64,000 nt of DNA from Cerina sp048266425 (GTDB lineage: Bacteria; Bacteroidota; Bacteroidia; Flavobacteriales; Flavobacteriaceae): contig JBLWZN010000020.1 of NCBI GenBank assembly GCA_048266425.1, positions 12,522 through 76,521 of the forward strand. Direction: 5' to 3'. The translations under genes and the position numbers were made by a program. Each line of letters starts with the position of its first letter. Position 1 is the first letter of the stretch. Below are positions 7,907 to 18,218 of the stretch, piece after piece. Below the pieces are notes generated by a model. The model made no database searches. It was not told the origin of the DNA and saw nothing but the letters and a program-made list of their open reading frames with translations.

Positions 7907-10900
7907 ATGTTAAAAAGTCAAAAAAAAACTCTATTAAAACTAACTAAACAATTAATGATTATGATTCAAAAAAGTGATTATCATTCGTTAAAGCCTAAGA
8001 GTTGGGGACGATTGTCCCCCTCCCTTGCAGCAAAGGCTTTATCATGCTTGCTTTGTTTTGGAGCACAATTGGCCATGGCCAACACAACTTCAAATTATGA
8101 AGGGACCAATGCGGTAGTAACCGTGCAATCGACCGTAACGGGTACGGTTATTGATTCAGATGGGGCTCCCCTGCCAGGAGCCAACGTTTTGGTAAAAGGT
8201 ACCACCAACGGTACCCAAACCGATTTTGACGGTAATTTCTCCATACAGGTAGAACCAGGAGCTACCTTGGTGTTCAGCTACATCGGTTTTATAAAACAGG
8301 AAGTGGCCGTAGGTAGCAAGACAGAAATCATTGTCACCATGTTGGAAGATGCGGCCCAGCTCTCCGAGGTAATCGTAACGGGTTATTCTACGGAGACCAA
8401 AAGGGAGACCACTGGTGCTATCTCTACCGTAAAGGCAGAAGATATAGCCGCTATTCCCAGTGCAAACATCGAGCAATCCTTACAAGGTAGGGTAGCCGGG
8501 ATTACGGTTATCACCAATGGGCAGCCTGGATCTACCAGCCAGATAAGGATTCGTGGATTTGGCGCCTTTGGCGGTAACGAACCCCTTTATATTGTGGATG
8601 GGGTGCCGGTAACCTCTACGGATTTCCTTAACCCTGCCGATATTGACAATACCACGGTCCTTAAGGATGCCGCCGCCGCTTCTATCTATGGAGCCAGGGC
8701 TGCAAACGGAGTGGTGGTTTATACAACTAAACAGGGAGCTCGGGCAAAACAAAAAACTGAAATGACCTTGACCATTAACAGTGGGGTTACCGATCCCAAT
8801 GTTGGAGGGGCGCCAGATATGTTGAATCCACAGGATATGGCGGATTGGACCTTTCAGGCCTACCGCAACAACGCGGCCGCGACGGGAACACCGGTCCAAT
8901 ATACCCATCCCCAGTATGGACCTGGGCCAAACCCACGCTTTCCGGATTATCTGTACGCCGATGGAGCCAGTGGGGTAGTGGGATCAGTGGATATGGCCAA
9001 GATTCAGGCCGACTACGAAAGAGATCCCCTGAATACCTTTTTGATCAAACCAAATCTACATGGCACCAACTGGTATAAGGAGATTACCAGGGTTGCCCCC
9101 TTGAATAGGATATCCCTTAACTTTAATGGTGGTACTGAAGCTGGACGTTTCTTTATTGGATTGGGTGCCCAGAGCCAAGATGGGGTTACCATTGGAAATA
9201 GTTTTACAAGGTATACCATCCGTGCCAATTCCGAATGGGATTTAAGGCCATGGTTGGCCATTGGGGAGAACTTCCAGGCTACTTATCGTTCCGCGAAAGG
9301 TATTGAAGGTGGCCAGGGTGGAATAGGTGTTGCAGATGACGAATCTACCTTGTTGTCCGCTTTCCGTATGCCTACCATTATTCCTGTGCGGGATGAGTTT
9401 GGTAGCTATGCGAGTACCAAGGCGGCCGGGTTTAACAACCCCCGTAACCCGGTAAGGGTTTTGGATTACGACCGTGGAAACGATACCAATTTCAATATCA
9501 ACCTGTTCGGTAATATGTATTTGTTGTTAAAGCCTATCGATGGACTTACCCTTCGATCAAGTCTGGGTATGCAGTACAATAGTTATTACTATACGGACTA
9601 CAACTACAAGTATTTAGGAGATTCCGAGCCCCAGGCTAGCGATAGTTTTAGCGAGGGCAGTGGATACAATTTCCAATGGGTATTTACCAATACCGCTACC
9701 TATGAAAAATTGTTCGGCGTTCACAAGGTCAAAGTTTTGGGCGGTATGGAGGCTTTAAATACCGGCAATGGAAGAAATATTTCTGGTTCTGGGATCAATC
9801 CCTTCTCCATGGACACCGATTATGTAACGTTGAACAACGTAGATAGCCCACAGGTTAACAGTGGTCTGTACAGCGGGGTAAATTTTTACTCCCTCTTTGG
9901 GAAACTGGATTATAATTTTGACGAGCGTTATTATGTTACAGGGGTTGTCCGTAGGGATGGTTCCTCCCGTTTTGGGTCAAATAACCGATATGGGGTATTC
10001 CCTGCTGCTTCCGTGGCCTGGAGGGTCATTGCAGAATCCTTTATGCAGAACCAAAAGGTGTTTAGTGACCTTAAGGTCCGTGCAGGATGGGGGCAAATGG
10101 GTAATTCCAACAACGTAAACCCCAACAACCAATACTCACTTTATGCGTCAGATAAAGGGGCCACTTATTATCCCATTCAAGGCCAGGCTACCGGTGCCGA
10201 TCCTGGTTATGCACAAAGCCGTATAGGAAACCCGGATGCCAAATGGGAAACCAGTGAAACCCTGAACATAGGTTTTGACGCTTCCTTTTTTAACAACCAC
10301 TTGGACTTGATTTTGGATTGGTGGAACAAAGACACCAAAGATCTCTTGTACACCATACAGCTTCCAGGGGTTGTTGGAACATGGGCCGCTTCCCCAGCTG
10401 TGAACATAGCGACTATGAACAACCATGGGGTTGATTTCCAGATTGTCGGCCGAGGCAATTTTACCGAGGATTTTTCTTTTGAGGTAACGTTGAACAACTC
10501 TTTCCTTAGCAACGAGATTACTTACCTTACTCCTGGGCTCGATTTCTTTGATGCGGGTAATTATAGGGGTATTTCCCCTACCAATAGGAATGCCGTGGGC
10601 CATTCCCTTTCCTCTTTCTTTGGATACAAGGTTATGGGTTATTTTAATACCCAAGCCGAGGTGGACAGTGCTCCTGCACAGGACGGTAAGGGCTTGGGCC
10701 GGTTTAGGTACGAGGACGTTAATGGGGATGGTGTAATTACCCCTGATGACCGTACCTTTCTCGGAAGTCCGGTACCTGCATACACGGGGGGTCTAACCTT
10801 GAATCTTAAATATAAGCAGCTGGAATTTGAGACCTATTGGTATGGATCTTTTGGGAACGATGTATGGAACCAGCAAAAATGGTTTACCGATTTCTTCGGT

Positions 10901-11281
10901 AGTTTTGAGGGTGCTGCCAAAGGTGTTGCAGCCTTTAAATCTTGGACCCCGGAATTGGGTAACAACGCTGCCGCCCCAATCTGGGAAAGCGCTTCCAACC
11001 TAAGTACCAATGGTGCTGGTAACTCTTGGTACGTAGAAGACGCTACTTTTGTAAGGTTGCAACGTATCTCCTTGAGCTATGATTTTGATACCCCTTTTAC
11101 CGATCGCTTGAACGTTAAAGGATTGAAAATGGGGGTAGCTGCCAACAACCTTTGGACCATAACCAATTATTCCGGTATTGATCCAAGCGTCGGTGGTGGT
11201 GCCGATACCAATTTTGGGGTAGACGTAGGGAACTATCCCGCAACTCCAAGTTTCACTATAGATTTGGAATTGAAATTCTAA
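7907..11281 (+). CDS. SusC-like TonB-dependent outer-membrane transporter
   Basis: Protein of 1124 residues that would form the TonB-driven beta-barrel of a SusCD glycan or peptide importer. Order: unusually long N-region, hydrophobic signal about 41-58 (ALSCLLCFGAQLAMA), carboxypeptidase-regulatory-like domain about 76-145 (VTGTVIDSDGAPLPGANVLV), TonB-box region SEVIVTGYS at 153-161, plug with the SusC signature SLQGRVAGI at 191-199 and LYIVDGVPV, then the barrel. Met codons at residues 17 and 19 are alternative starts that would give a more usual leader. The SusD partner follows after 48 bp. No sugar-degrading enzyme is adjacent, so the substrate cannot be read from context. Confidence 0.95.
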   Translation: MLKSQKKTLLKLTKQLMIMIQKSDYHSLKPKSWGRLSPSLAAKALSCLLCFGAQLAMANTTSNYEGTNAVVTVQSTVTGTVIDSDGAPLPGANVLVKGTTNGTQTDFDGNFSIQVEPGATLVFSYIGFIKQEVAVGSKTEIIVTMLEDAAQLSEVIVTGYSTETKRETTGAISTVKAEDIAAIPSANIEQSLQGRVAGITVITNGQPGSTSQIRIRGFGAFGGNEPLYIVDGVPVTSTDFLNPADIDNTTVLKDAAAASIYGARAANGVVVYTTKQGARAKQKTEMTLTINSGVTDPNVGGAPDMLNPQDMADWTFQAYRNNAAATGTPVQYTHPQYGPGPNPRFPDYLYADGASGVVGSVDMAKIQADYERDPLNTFLIKPNLHGTNWYKEITRVAPLNRISLNFNGGTEAGRFFIGLGAQSQDGVTIGNSFTRYTIRANSEWDLRPWLAIGENFQATYRSAKGIEGGQGGIGVADDESTLLSAFRMPTIIPVRDEFGSYASTKAAGFNNPRNPVRVLDYDRGNDTNFNINLFGNMYLLLKPIDGLTLRSSLGMQYNSYYYTDYNYKYLGDSEPQASDSFSEGSGYNFQWVFTNTATYEKLFGVHKVKVLGGMEALNTGNGRNISGSGINPFSMDTDYVTLNNVDSPQVNSGLYSGVNFYSLFGKLDYNFDERYYVTGVVRRDGSSRFGSNNRYGVFPAASVAWRVIAESFMQNQKVFSDLKVRAGWGQMGNSNNVNPNNQYSLYASDKGATYYPIQGQATGADPGYAQSRIGNPDAKWETSETLNIGFDASFFNNHLDLILDWWNKDTKDLLYTIQLPGVVGTWAASPAVNIATMNNHGVDFQIVGRGNFTEDFSFEVTLNNSFLSNEITYLTPGLDFFDAGNYRGISPTNRNAVGHSLSSFFGYKVMGYFNTQAEVDSAPAQDGKGLGRFRYEDVNGDGVITPDDRTFLGSPVPAYTGGLTLNLKYKQLEFETYWYGSFGNDVWNQQKWFTDFFGSFEGAAKGVAAFKSWTPELGNNAAAPIWESASNLSTNGAGNSWYVEDATFVRLQRISLSYDFDTPFTDRLNVKGLKMGVAANNLWTITNYSGIDPSVGGGADTNFGVDVGNYPATPSFTIDLELKF

Positions 11282-11329
11282 TATGATCAGGATTTAAACA
11301 AAAAACTTATCTTATAAAAAAATAAACAG

Positions 11330-13078
11330 ATGAAAACAATAAATAAATTCAAGAAAATGTCGGTTTGCCTGATCGCCCTTACCTTGGCAGGGGTATCATG
11401 TAAGGACGACTTTTTAGAGGTGCCGCCTACGGGTTCTCTTTCCAATGCCCAATTGGCGTCAAAAAAGGGTATCGATGGAGCGTTGATCGGGGCTTATTCT
11501 GCGGTCAATGGAGTATTTGGAAGTCGTTTTGAAGGTCCGAATGCTTGGGTTACCGGTTCTATAGTTGGTGGAGACGCCAACAAGGGTACCGACCCTGGGG
11601 ACTATTCCAGCATCAACCCTATACAGCGTTTTGAGATGAATGCTCTGGATGGGGATATGAACAATCTATGGAGGGGCCGTTACGAAGGTATCAGTAGGTG
11701 TAATGCCGTTCTGAATCTTTTGACACAGGCCACCGACGTTAACGAGGCCGATGCCAAGCAGATTTCCGCAGAGGCCAGGATGTTAAGGGGCCATTTCTAT
11801 TTTGACCTTAAACGGCATTTTAACAGCATTCCCTATATCGATGAGACCATCCCGGCCTCGGAGGTGGGTTCTATTCCCAACACTCCGGATGTTTGGGACA
11901 AGATAGATGCAGACTTCCAATATGCTTATGACAACCTTAATCCAACTCCAAGTCAGGCTGGAAGGGTAAACAAATGGGCAGCTGCTGCCTATATGGGCAA
12001 ATCCAAATTGTACCAGCACAAATATGCCGAGGCCAAGACTTGGTTTGATAATGTTATTGCCAATGGAGTTACCTATCAGGGGGTAAAATATGCCTTAAAT
12101 GATAATTATGTGGCCATTTACAATGCAGAAAATGACAATGCTACTTCTGAGGCCATTATGGATGTGGAATCTGCCAACGGTACCGGTAATGTTCAAAACG
12201 CCAACTATTTTGATGACCTTAACTATCCCTATAATACGGGTCTCGACGGTCCAGGTAACTGTTGCGGGTTCTTTCAGCCCAGTTTTGAAATGGCCAATTC
12301 CTTCCGCGTAGGTGCCGATGGGCTTCCCATGTTGGACGGATCTTATAACGATCCATCCAACGAGTTAAAGACCGACTATAACGTTGAGTCTGCGGATCCC
12401 TTTACCCCCGATGCAGGTTTGTTGGATCCACGAATCGATTTTTCCATTGGAAGAAGAGGTATCCCTTATTTGGATTGGATTCCCCACCCAGGGAAGGCTT
12501 GGATCAGAAAGCAGGATTATGCAGGTCCTTATTCGCCTAAAAAGTACGTGTACTACAAATCCCAAGAGAATACGTTTACCGACGGTAGCTCTTGGACCCG
12601 AGGCTATGCAACAATGAACTATACGATTATCCGTTATGCCGATGTATTGTTGATGGCCGCCGAGGCCGAGATAGAGGCGGGTTCTTTGGCCAAAGCCATG
12701 GAATACGTAAATATGGTACGGGAAAGGGCCGCAAAATCCGAGTATTGGGTCAAGAATCCAGACAATACCAATGCGGCAAACTATAAGATAGAACCGTACC
12801 CTGCTTCCCAATTCGCTACCAAGGCTTCCGCAACCGCTGCAGTGAGGTTTGAGCGCAAGCTGGAACTTTCTGGTGAAGGTTACCGTTTCTTTGACTTGGT
12901 ACGATGGGGAATTGCAGATTCGGTGCTCAATGCATATTTACAGCATGAAGGCAAGATTTTGGTAACCATGTTTGGTGGTGCCAAGTTTACAGCCGGTAAA
13001 AATGAGTACTATCCTATTCCTCAACAGCAAATAGATTTGGAAGGTTCGGATATTCTAAAACAGAATCCTGGCTACTAA
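11330..13078 (+). CDS. SusD/RagB-like surface nutrient-binding lipoprotein
   Basis: Protein of 582 residues, partner lid of the SusC transporter upstream. The signal peptide ends at a lipobox (LAGVSC, Cys24), followed by the acidic KDD typical of surface lipoproteins. The N-terminal SusD region contains LRGHFYFDLKRHF (about 150-162), part of the TPR-like fold. The C-terminal RagB part contains RYADVLLMAAEAE and ERKLELSGEGYRFFDLVRWG, near-universal in SusD proteins. Length is at the upper end of the normal range. A terminator directly follows, so SusC-SusD form one transcription unit. Confidence 0.95.
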   Translation: MKTINKFKKMSVCLIALTLAGVSCKDDFLEVPPTGSLSNAQLASKKGIDGALIGAYSAVNGVFGSRFEGPNAWVTGSIVGGDANKGTDPGDYSSINPIQRFEMNALDGDMNNLWRGRYEGISRCNAVLNLLTQATDVNEADAKQISAEARMLRGHFYFDLKRHFNSIPYIDETIPASEVGSIPNTPDVWDKIDADFQYAYDNLNPTPSQAGRVNKWAAAAYMGKSKLYQHKYAEAKTWFDNVIANGVTYQGVKYALNDNYVAIYNAENDNATSEAIMDVESANGTGNVQNANYFDDLNYPYNTGLDGPGNCCGFFQPSFEMANSFRVGADGLPMLDGSYNDPSNELKTDYNVESADPFTPDAGLLDPRIDFSIGRRGIPYLDWIPHPGKAWIRKQDYAGPYSPKKYVYYKSQENTFTDGSSWTRGYATMNYTIIRYADVLLMAAEAEIEAGSLAKAMEYVNMVRERAAKSEYWVKNPDNTNAANYKIEPYPASQFATKASATAAVRFERKLELSGEGYRFFDLVRWGIADSVLNAYLQHEGKILVTMFGGAKFTAGKNEYYPIPQQQIDLEGSDILKQNPGY

Positions 13079-13114
13079 ACCAATTGTGGTTGTGACCTAA
13101 ACATTAATTAGAAG

Positions 13115-13143
13115 AGACTGCTGTAAAAGGCAGTCTTTTTTTT
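13115..13143 (+). terminator. Rho-independent terminator after SusD
   Basis: Stem agactgc/gcagtct with a 7- to 8-base loop followed by a run of T, 37 bases after the SusD stop. It separates SusCD from the FG-GAP gene. Confidence 0.88.
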
Positions 13144-13192
13144 GCTTCTTTGATAGCCTTCATGGATATTTGTAGAAACTAACTAGCACATA

Positions 13193-16100
13193 ATGAAACC
13201 ACTTAAAACAACCCTTATTATATCGACCTTAGCTTTGTTGTTTTGGGGATGTAACAAGGAGAAAACCCAGTTTAGAAAAGTTGAGGCTTCCGAATCCGGA
13301 CTTAATTTTTCCAACCAACTTACAGAGAGCGATTCGTTGAACATATTGGTAAACGAATTCGTATATAATGGGGCGGGGGTAGCCATTGGTGATATCAATG
13401 GGGATGGCTTGGAGGATCTTTTTCTTGCGGGAAACCAAGTGGGGAACAAGTTGTTTCTAAACCAGGGAAAATTAAAGTTTATTGACATTTCTGCCTCGGC
13501 AGGTATTCAAAAGCCGGATTCCCTTTTATGGTCGGCTGGTGTCACAATGGTCGATCTGAACCTCGATGGCAGGTTGGATATTTATGTGTGCAACACCTTG
13601 AGGAAGGAGGCCAAGCACCGCAAGAACCTTTTGTACATCAACCAAGGAAACGATGCAGATGGAATCCCCAGTTTTAAGGAAATGGGAGAGGAATATGGTA
13701 TTGGCGATGACAGTCATTCGTCACATGCACAGTTTTTCGATTATGACAACGATGGCGATTTGGATCTGTTTATTGGCGTGAATCAGATAGAAGGCATCAA
13801 TCCTAGCGTTTTTAGATTGCTTACCGAGGATGAAATGGCGATGAGCAGGGACAAACTATTTGAGAATATCCAGAACGATAGTTTGGACCACCCCTATTTT
13901 AAGGATGTCACCCTAAAAGCTAATATTAGATACAACGGGTTTACCCATAGCTCTTTGATCAATGATTTTAACGATGATGGTTGGCTCGATATATATGTCG
14001 CCAATGATTATCTGACTAGCGATCTTATTTATATTAACAATCAAGATGGTACGTTCACCAATAAAGCGAGGGGCATTTTTAAACATTATAGCTTGTCCGC
14101 CATGGGAAGTGATGTCTCTGATGTGAACAACGATGGACGGATGGATTTTTTCACCACTGAGATGCAACCTTATTATAATAAGCGTAAAAAATTGTTTCAG
14201 GGTGGAAGTAGTTATGAGAGGGAAATGCTAATTCAACGATATGATTACGAGCGGCAATATACCAGGAATACCTTACAACTAAATCTAGGGACTAATCCAG
14301 AGTCCGGTTTGCCCATTTTTTCGGACATAGGCATGTACGCTGGTGTCGCCGATACGGATTGGAGTTGGGCCTCCCTTTTTGCAGATTTTGACAATGACGG
14401 ATGGAGCGATCTTTTTGTGGTCAATGGATTCCCGCGAGATGTGATGGATCACGACTTTGGTGATTTTAGATCTACTGCAAACAGTTTGGTCAGTCAGCGG
14501 GAACTGATTGAGGCAATCCCGGAAATAAAAACCCCTAATTTTATTTTTAAGAATAACGGGGATCTAACCTTTAAAGATGTCACCAAAGAGTGGGGATTAG
14601 ATTTTGGGACCTATTCCAACGGGGCGGCATACGGAGATTTGGATAACGATGGGGATTTAGATCTGGTCATAAATAATTTGAACGACCCCATGATATTATT
14701 GGAAAATAGAAATGATGAAATTTCCGGCGACAATCACTACTTGAGGTTGAAATTATCTGGGCCAGTGCAGAACAGCGCCGCTTTTGGGGCTACTGCTGAG
14801 ATTTTTTATAATAATCTCAAACAAATTCATTCCGTTTTGTCAACTCGGGGATATCTTTCCAAATCGGAAAATACATTGCATTTCGGTCTGGGAAAATCTA
14901 CTTATGTTGATTCCATTAAGATTACGTGGCCCGGGGGCCGTATTCAGAAAATTGGAAAAACCGAAGGGGATCAAGAAATAAAGGTTACTTATAAAGCTGA
15001 AGATCTTGATATACTGAGAACCAAAAATTTGGCGGGTGGTAAGTTCATTAAAGGAAATACCCTATTTTCCATGGATTCGGTAAATAGAAACTTGGACTAT
15101 GTGAATCAAGACAAGGATTTTATTGATTTTAATTTTCAGCGTACATTGCCCCACAAGTTTTCACAATTTGGACCTTCCCTTGCCGTAGGGGACATTAACG
15201 CTGATGGGTTGGACGACATGTTGGTCGGGGCCAGCCGTGGTTTTAAGGAACGGTGGTTTCTACAGCAGTCCAATGGCCAGTTTCTGCAAAACGAAGTGGC
15301 GTATAAGAACAATGCCGAATTGCATGAGGAAGATGCAGGGACCTTGCTATTTGACGCGGATAATGACGGGGATTTGGACCTCTATATCGTGCGAGGCTCC
15401 GCCCAGTACAATCCAGGAAGTGATCTATACAGGGATATGCTGTTGATCAATGATGGAAAGGGAAATTTCGTCCAAGGCATGGCCGGTGCTATTCCGGATA
15501 TTACGTCGAACGGTTCCTGCGTAAAAGCGGCCGATTATGACCAAGATGGAGATTTGGATCTGTTTGTTGGCAGTAGGGTACTGCCTATGTCCTATCCTAA
15601 ACCGGACCGTTCCTATATCTTGAGGAACGATAGCACCAAGGAGGGCGGCCCGCGTTTCGTGGATGCTACGGAAGAAGTGTCTGCCGAACTTGCCTATCCA
15701 GGTATGATCAGTGATGCATTGTGGACCGATTTTAATGGCGATTCATGGCCCGATTTGATTTTGGTGGGGGAATGGATGCCTATCCGGGTTTTCGAGAATA
15801 AGCAAGGGTCCCTTATTGAAATCACCCAAACGAGCGGTTTGGAAGAATACCTGGGTTGGTGGAACAGCTTGGCAGCTGCAGATTTTGACAATGATGGCGA
15901 TATCGATTATGTTGTCGGGAACAATGGTAAAAACAATTATTTTCAAGGGACCAAAGAGGAGCCGTTGCGGTTATATGCAAAGGATCTGGACAACAATGGG
16001 TCTATAGATCCACTTATTACATATTACTTACGGGATAGCATCGGCGTTAGGCACGAATACCTTTATCATCCATGGCAAGATGTGGTAAAACAGTTCTCGG

Positions 16101-16783
16101 GTATTCGAAAAATGTTCAATTCTTATGGGGCATTTGGAGCTAGCACGGCACCGGAAATGTTTGCCAACGGCCTTATGGACAATGCCACGGTACTTTCGGC
16201 CAACTGGATGAGCACTTCATGGATCGAAAACTTGGGCAATGGGAAACTTAAAATGCACGCACTGCCCAAGGAAGCACAAATGGCACCGGTTTTTGGTATT
16301 CTACCAGTGGATTTTGACAATGACAACAATATGGATATCCTATTGGTAGGTAATGATTTTGGGATGGAAGTGCAACAGGGAAGGGCCGATGCCATGGTAG
16401 GGCTGGCGCTACGGAATAATGGCAATGGCGAATTTACGGCGCTTGGTTTGGACGAAAGCAACTTTTTCGTGCCGGGGGACGCCAAGAGCCTGGTCTCCCT
16501 TGATCTTTCTGATGATAAATCGCTCATCATTGCCTCCCAAAATCAGGATGCCCTAAAAATATTGGATAGGTCCAATACTGAGGACGTCAAAGTAATCCGA
16601 CTTAAACCCAACGAGGTAAAATGTGAATTGAAATTGGAAAACGGTAAAATTCAAATGCATGAGTTTTATTGGGGAAATACTTTTCAGTCCCAATCCAGCA
16701 GGTCCGTTCCGGTAGGAAAGGGGGTCAAAGAATTGAAATTCTTGGATCACCTTGGAAAAGAGACCCGAAAATTGGAATTTTAG
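13193..16783 (+). CDS. Large FG-GAP/VCBS repeat lipoprotein with ASPIC/UnbV domain
   Basis: Protein of 1196 residues with a lipoprotein signal (LALLFWGC, Cys20). It carries many calcium-binding DxDxDG loops in FG-GAP/VCBS repeats (for example GDINGDGLEDLFLAGN near 61, FDYDNDGDLDLF near 181, DLDNDGDLDLV near 483). An ASPIC/UnbV segment at about 515-595 ends in the family's typical SIKITWPGG, and a second set of propeller repeats fills the C-terminal half (to about 1080). The domain set fits the CRTAC1-like, integrin-alpha-like beta-propeller proteins often found beside SusCD genes. A surface binding or scaffold role is inferred; no enzymatic motif is visible. Confidence 0.9.
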   Translation: MKPLKTTLIISTLALLFWGCNKEKTQFRKVEASESGLNFSNQLTESDSLNILVNEFVYNGAGVAIGDINGDGLEDLFLAGNQVGNKLFLNQGKLKFIDISASAGIQKPDSLLWSAGVTMVDLNLDGRLDIYVCNTLRKEAKHRKNLLYINQGNDADGIPSFKEMGEEYGIGDDSHSSHAQFFDYDNDGDLDLFIGVNQIEGINPSVFRLLTEDEMAMSRDKLFENIQNDSLDHPYFKDVTLKANIRYNGFTHSSLINDFNDDGWLDIYVANDYLTSDLIYINNQDGTFTNKARGIFKHYSLSAMGSDVSDVNNDGRMDFFTTEMQPYYNKRKKLFQGGSSYEREMLIQRYDYERQYTRNTLQLNLGTNPESGLPIFSDIGMYAGVADTDWSWASLFADFDNDGWSDLFVVNGFPRDVMDHDFGDFRSTANSLVSQRELIEAIPEIKTPNFIFKNNGDLTFKDVTKEWGLDFGTYSNGAAYGDLDNDGDLDLVINNLNDPMILLENRNDEISGDNHYLRLKLSGPVQNSAAFGATAEIFYNNLKQIHSVLSTRGYLSKSENTLHFGLGKSTYVDSIKITWPGGRIQKIGKTEGDQEIKVTYKAEDLDILRTKNLAGGKFIKGNTLFSMDSVNRNLDYVNQDKDFIDFNFQRTLPHKFSQFGPSLAVGDINADGLDDMLVGASRGFKERWFLQQSNGQFLQNEVAYKNNAELHEEDAGTLLFDADNDGDLDLYIVRGSAQYNPGSDLYRDMLLINDGKGNFVQGMAGAIPDITSNGSCVKAADYDQDGDLDLFVGSRVLPMSYPKPDRSYILRNDSTKEGGPRFVDATEEVSAELAYPGMISDALWTDFNGDSWPDLILVGEWMPIRVFENKQGSLIEITQTSGLEEYLGWWNSLAAADFDNDGDIDYVVGNNGKNNYFQGTKEEPLRLYAKDLDNNGSIDPLITYYLRDSIGVRHEYLYHPWQDVVKQFSGIRKMFNSYGAFGASTAPEMFANGLMDNATVLSANWMSTSWIENLGNGKLKMHALPKEAQMAPVFGILPVDFDNDNNMDILLVGNDFGMEVQQGRADAMVGLALRNNGNGEFTALGLDESNFFVPGDAKSLVSLDLSDDKSLIIASQNQDALKILDRSNTEDVKVIRLKPNEVKCELKLENGKIQMHEFYWGNTFQSQSSRSVPVGKGVKELKFLDHLGKETRKLEF

Positions 16784-16847
16784 AACTGAAGGATTTGGTC
16801 CATATGAATGATCCATAACTTTTAAGTTTTAAACAACCTAAAATAGC

Positions 16848-18047
16848 ATGATTCCCTATCAAGAAGCATATCGGAAAGTAATGGATTTCCACCAAGATTG
16901 CGGGACGGAGGCCGTGGATCTCTTGGAGGCCATGGGGCGTGTTTTGGCGGTTGACATCAAGGCCGATAGGGATTTTCCTCCTTTTGACCGATCTACAAAG
17001 GATGGAATAGCAATTGCGTTTTCGGCCCTTGTCAAAGAAGGTAGTCCATTGAAGGTTGAAGGGGTTGTGCCGGCCGGAACACCTAGGGTCGAATTGTCCA
17101 ATAGCAATAATTGTTTGGAAATTATGACGGGGGCAGTGGTTCCCAAAGGTGCCGATACGGTTGTGATGTACGAGGATATAACCGTTACAAATGGTCTTGC
17201 TACCCTCAATAAAAAACCGATTCTTGGCCAGAACATTCACTTTCGTGGAAGCGATGTACGGCAAGGTGTACCCGTGCTTCACCAAAACACGAAGATATCG
17301 GCCACTGAAATAGGGGTTTTGGCGGATGTAGGAATTGCGCAGGTTTTGGTTAAAAAATTGCCGAGGATAACCCTGATTTCGACTGGGAACGAATTGGTAG
17401 ATGTAGCAGAAACACCTTTGCCGCATCAAATTCGAAAATCGAATATGCAGACCCTATATGCAGCCCTCTCCGAAGAAGGAATAGCTCCGCAACAAATCCA
17501 CCTAAACGACGATCTTGAAGACACGAGACATGGGCTTAAAAAGGCGATTAATGAAAACGATGTTCTTCTATTGAGCGGCGGGGTTTCCAAAGGGAAGTAC
17601 GATTATATCCCACAAGTATTGGAAGAACTGGGTGTGCAAAAAGTTTTTCACAGGGTGTTGCAACGCCCGGGCAAGCCGTTTTGGTTCGGGTTTCACAAGG
17701 TAACAGGTACAGTAATTTTTTCCTTCCCGGGTAATCCGGTTTCTACCTTTGCCAATTATCACGTGTATTTTAAGGATTGGTTAAAGAAGTCCTTGGGATT
17801 GCCTATCTTGGGATTTGATGTAATTTTAAAGGAAACCATATTGGCCAAAGGGGAATTGACGCTTTTTCTGGGCGTGAAAACAACCAGGGAGGGGGGTAGG
17901 TCGATGGCTTCCCTGATTGCCGAAAACGGATCGGGCGACCTAATGAGTTTGGCCAAATCTGACGGATTTATTCGTTTGGCACCAAGGGAATCTCCCTATG
18001 AGGTTGGAGAGGTAGTACCCTTTGTTCCAACGCGGAATTTGGTATAA
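16848..18047 (+). CDS. moeA: Molybdopterin molybdotransferase MoeA
   Basis: Protein of 399 residues, normal for MoeA, which inserts molybdate into adenylated molybdopterin. Visible features are the N-terminal domain with FPPFDRSTKDGIAI (about 44-57), MTGAVVPKGADTVVMYEDI (about 92-110), the MoaB/Mog-like domain with TLISTGNELVDV (about 176-187) and LLSGGVSKGKYDY (about 241-253), and the closing FSFPGNPVSTFANY before the C-terminal barrel. It starts 64 bp after the FG-GAP gene and precedes xdhC and mocA on the same strand, so cofactor genes cluster here and serve the two Mo enzymes at 26.9-33.4 kb. Confidence 0.95.
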   Translation: MIPYQEAYRKVMDFHQDCGTEAVDLLEAMGRVLAVDIKADRDFPPFDRSTKDGIAIAFSALVKEGSPLKVEGVVPAGTPRVELSNSNNCLEIMTGAVVPKGADTVVMYEDITVTNGLATLNKKPILGQNIHFRGSDVRQGVPVLHQNTKISATEIGVLADVGIAQVLVKKLPRITLISTGNELVDVAETPLPHQIRKSNMQTLYAALSEEGIAPQQIHLNDDLEDTRHGLKKAINENDVLLLSGGVSKGKYDYIPQVLEELGVQKVFHRVLQRPGKPFWFGFHKVTGTVIFSFPGNPVSTFANYHVYFKDWLKKSLGLPILGFDVILKETILAKGELTLFLGVKTTREGGRSMASLIAENGSGDLMSLAKSDGFIRLAPRESPYEVGEVVPFVPTRNLV

Positions 18048-18118
18048 CGGTTCTGTTGTAATTATTAGGGGCGATAGGTTCTTAAGATTAAATCTCGCCT
18101 TATTTTAATTGCAAACCG

Positions 18119-18150
18119 CGGTTCGCCTATGGCGTATTGCGATTAACCTA
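18119..18150. repeat. Short REP-like word cluster (cgcctatggcgtattgcgatt)
   Basis: A short sequence with partial self-complementarity between moeA and xdhC. Related words (tgcgtatggcgtaaagccgg near 20840 and tatacgccatacgccgg near 26735) occur in two other intergenic gaps. Probably scattered copies of a small intergenic repeat; no function can be assigned. Confidence 0.35.
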
Positions 18151-18218
18151 AAGCCAATACATTTTCATAGACAAGGTTGGGATCATTGCCCAATAACGAT
18201 GGTTCAAACAGTATAGAT

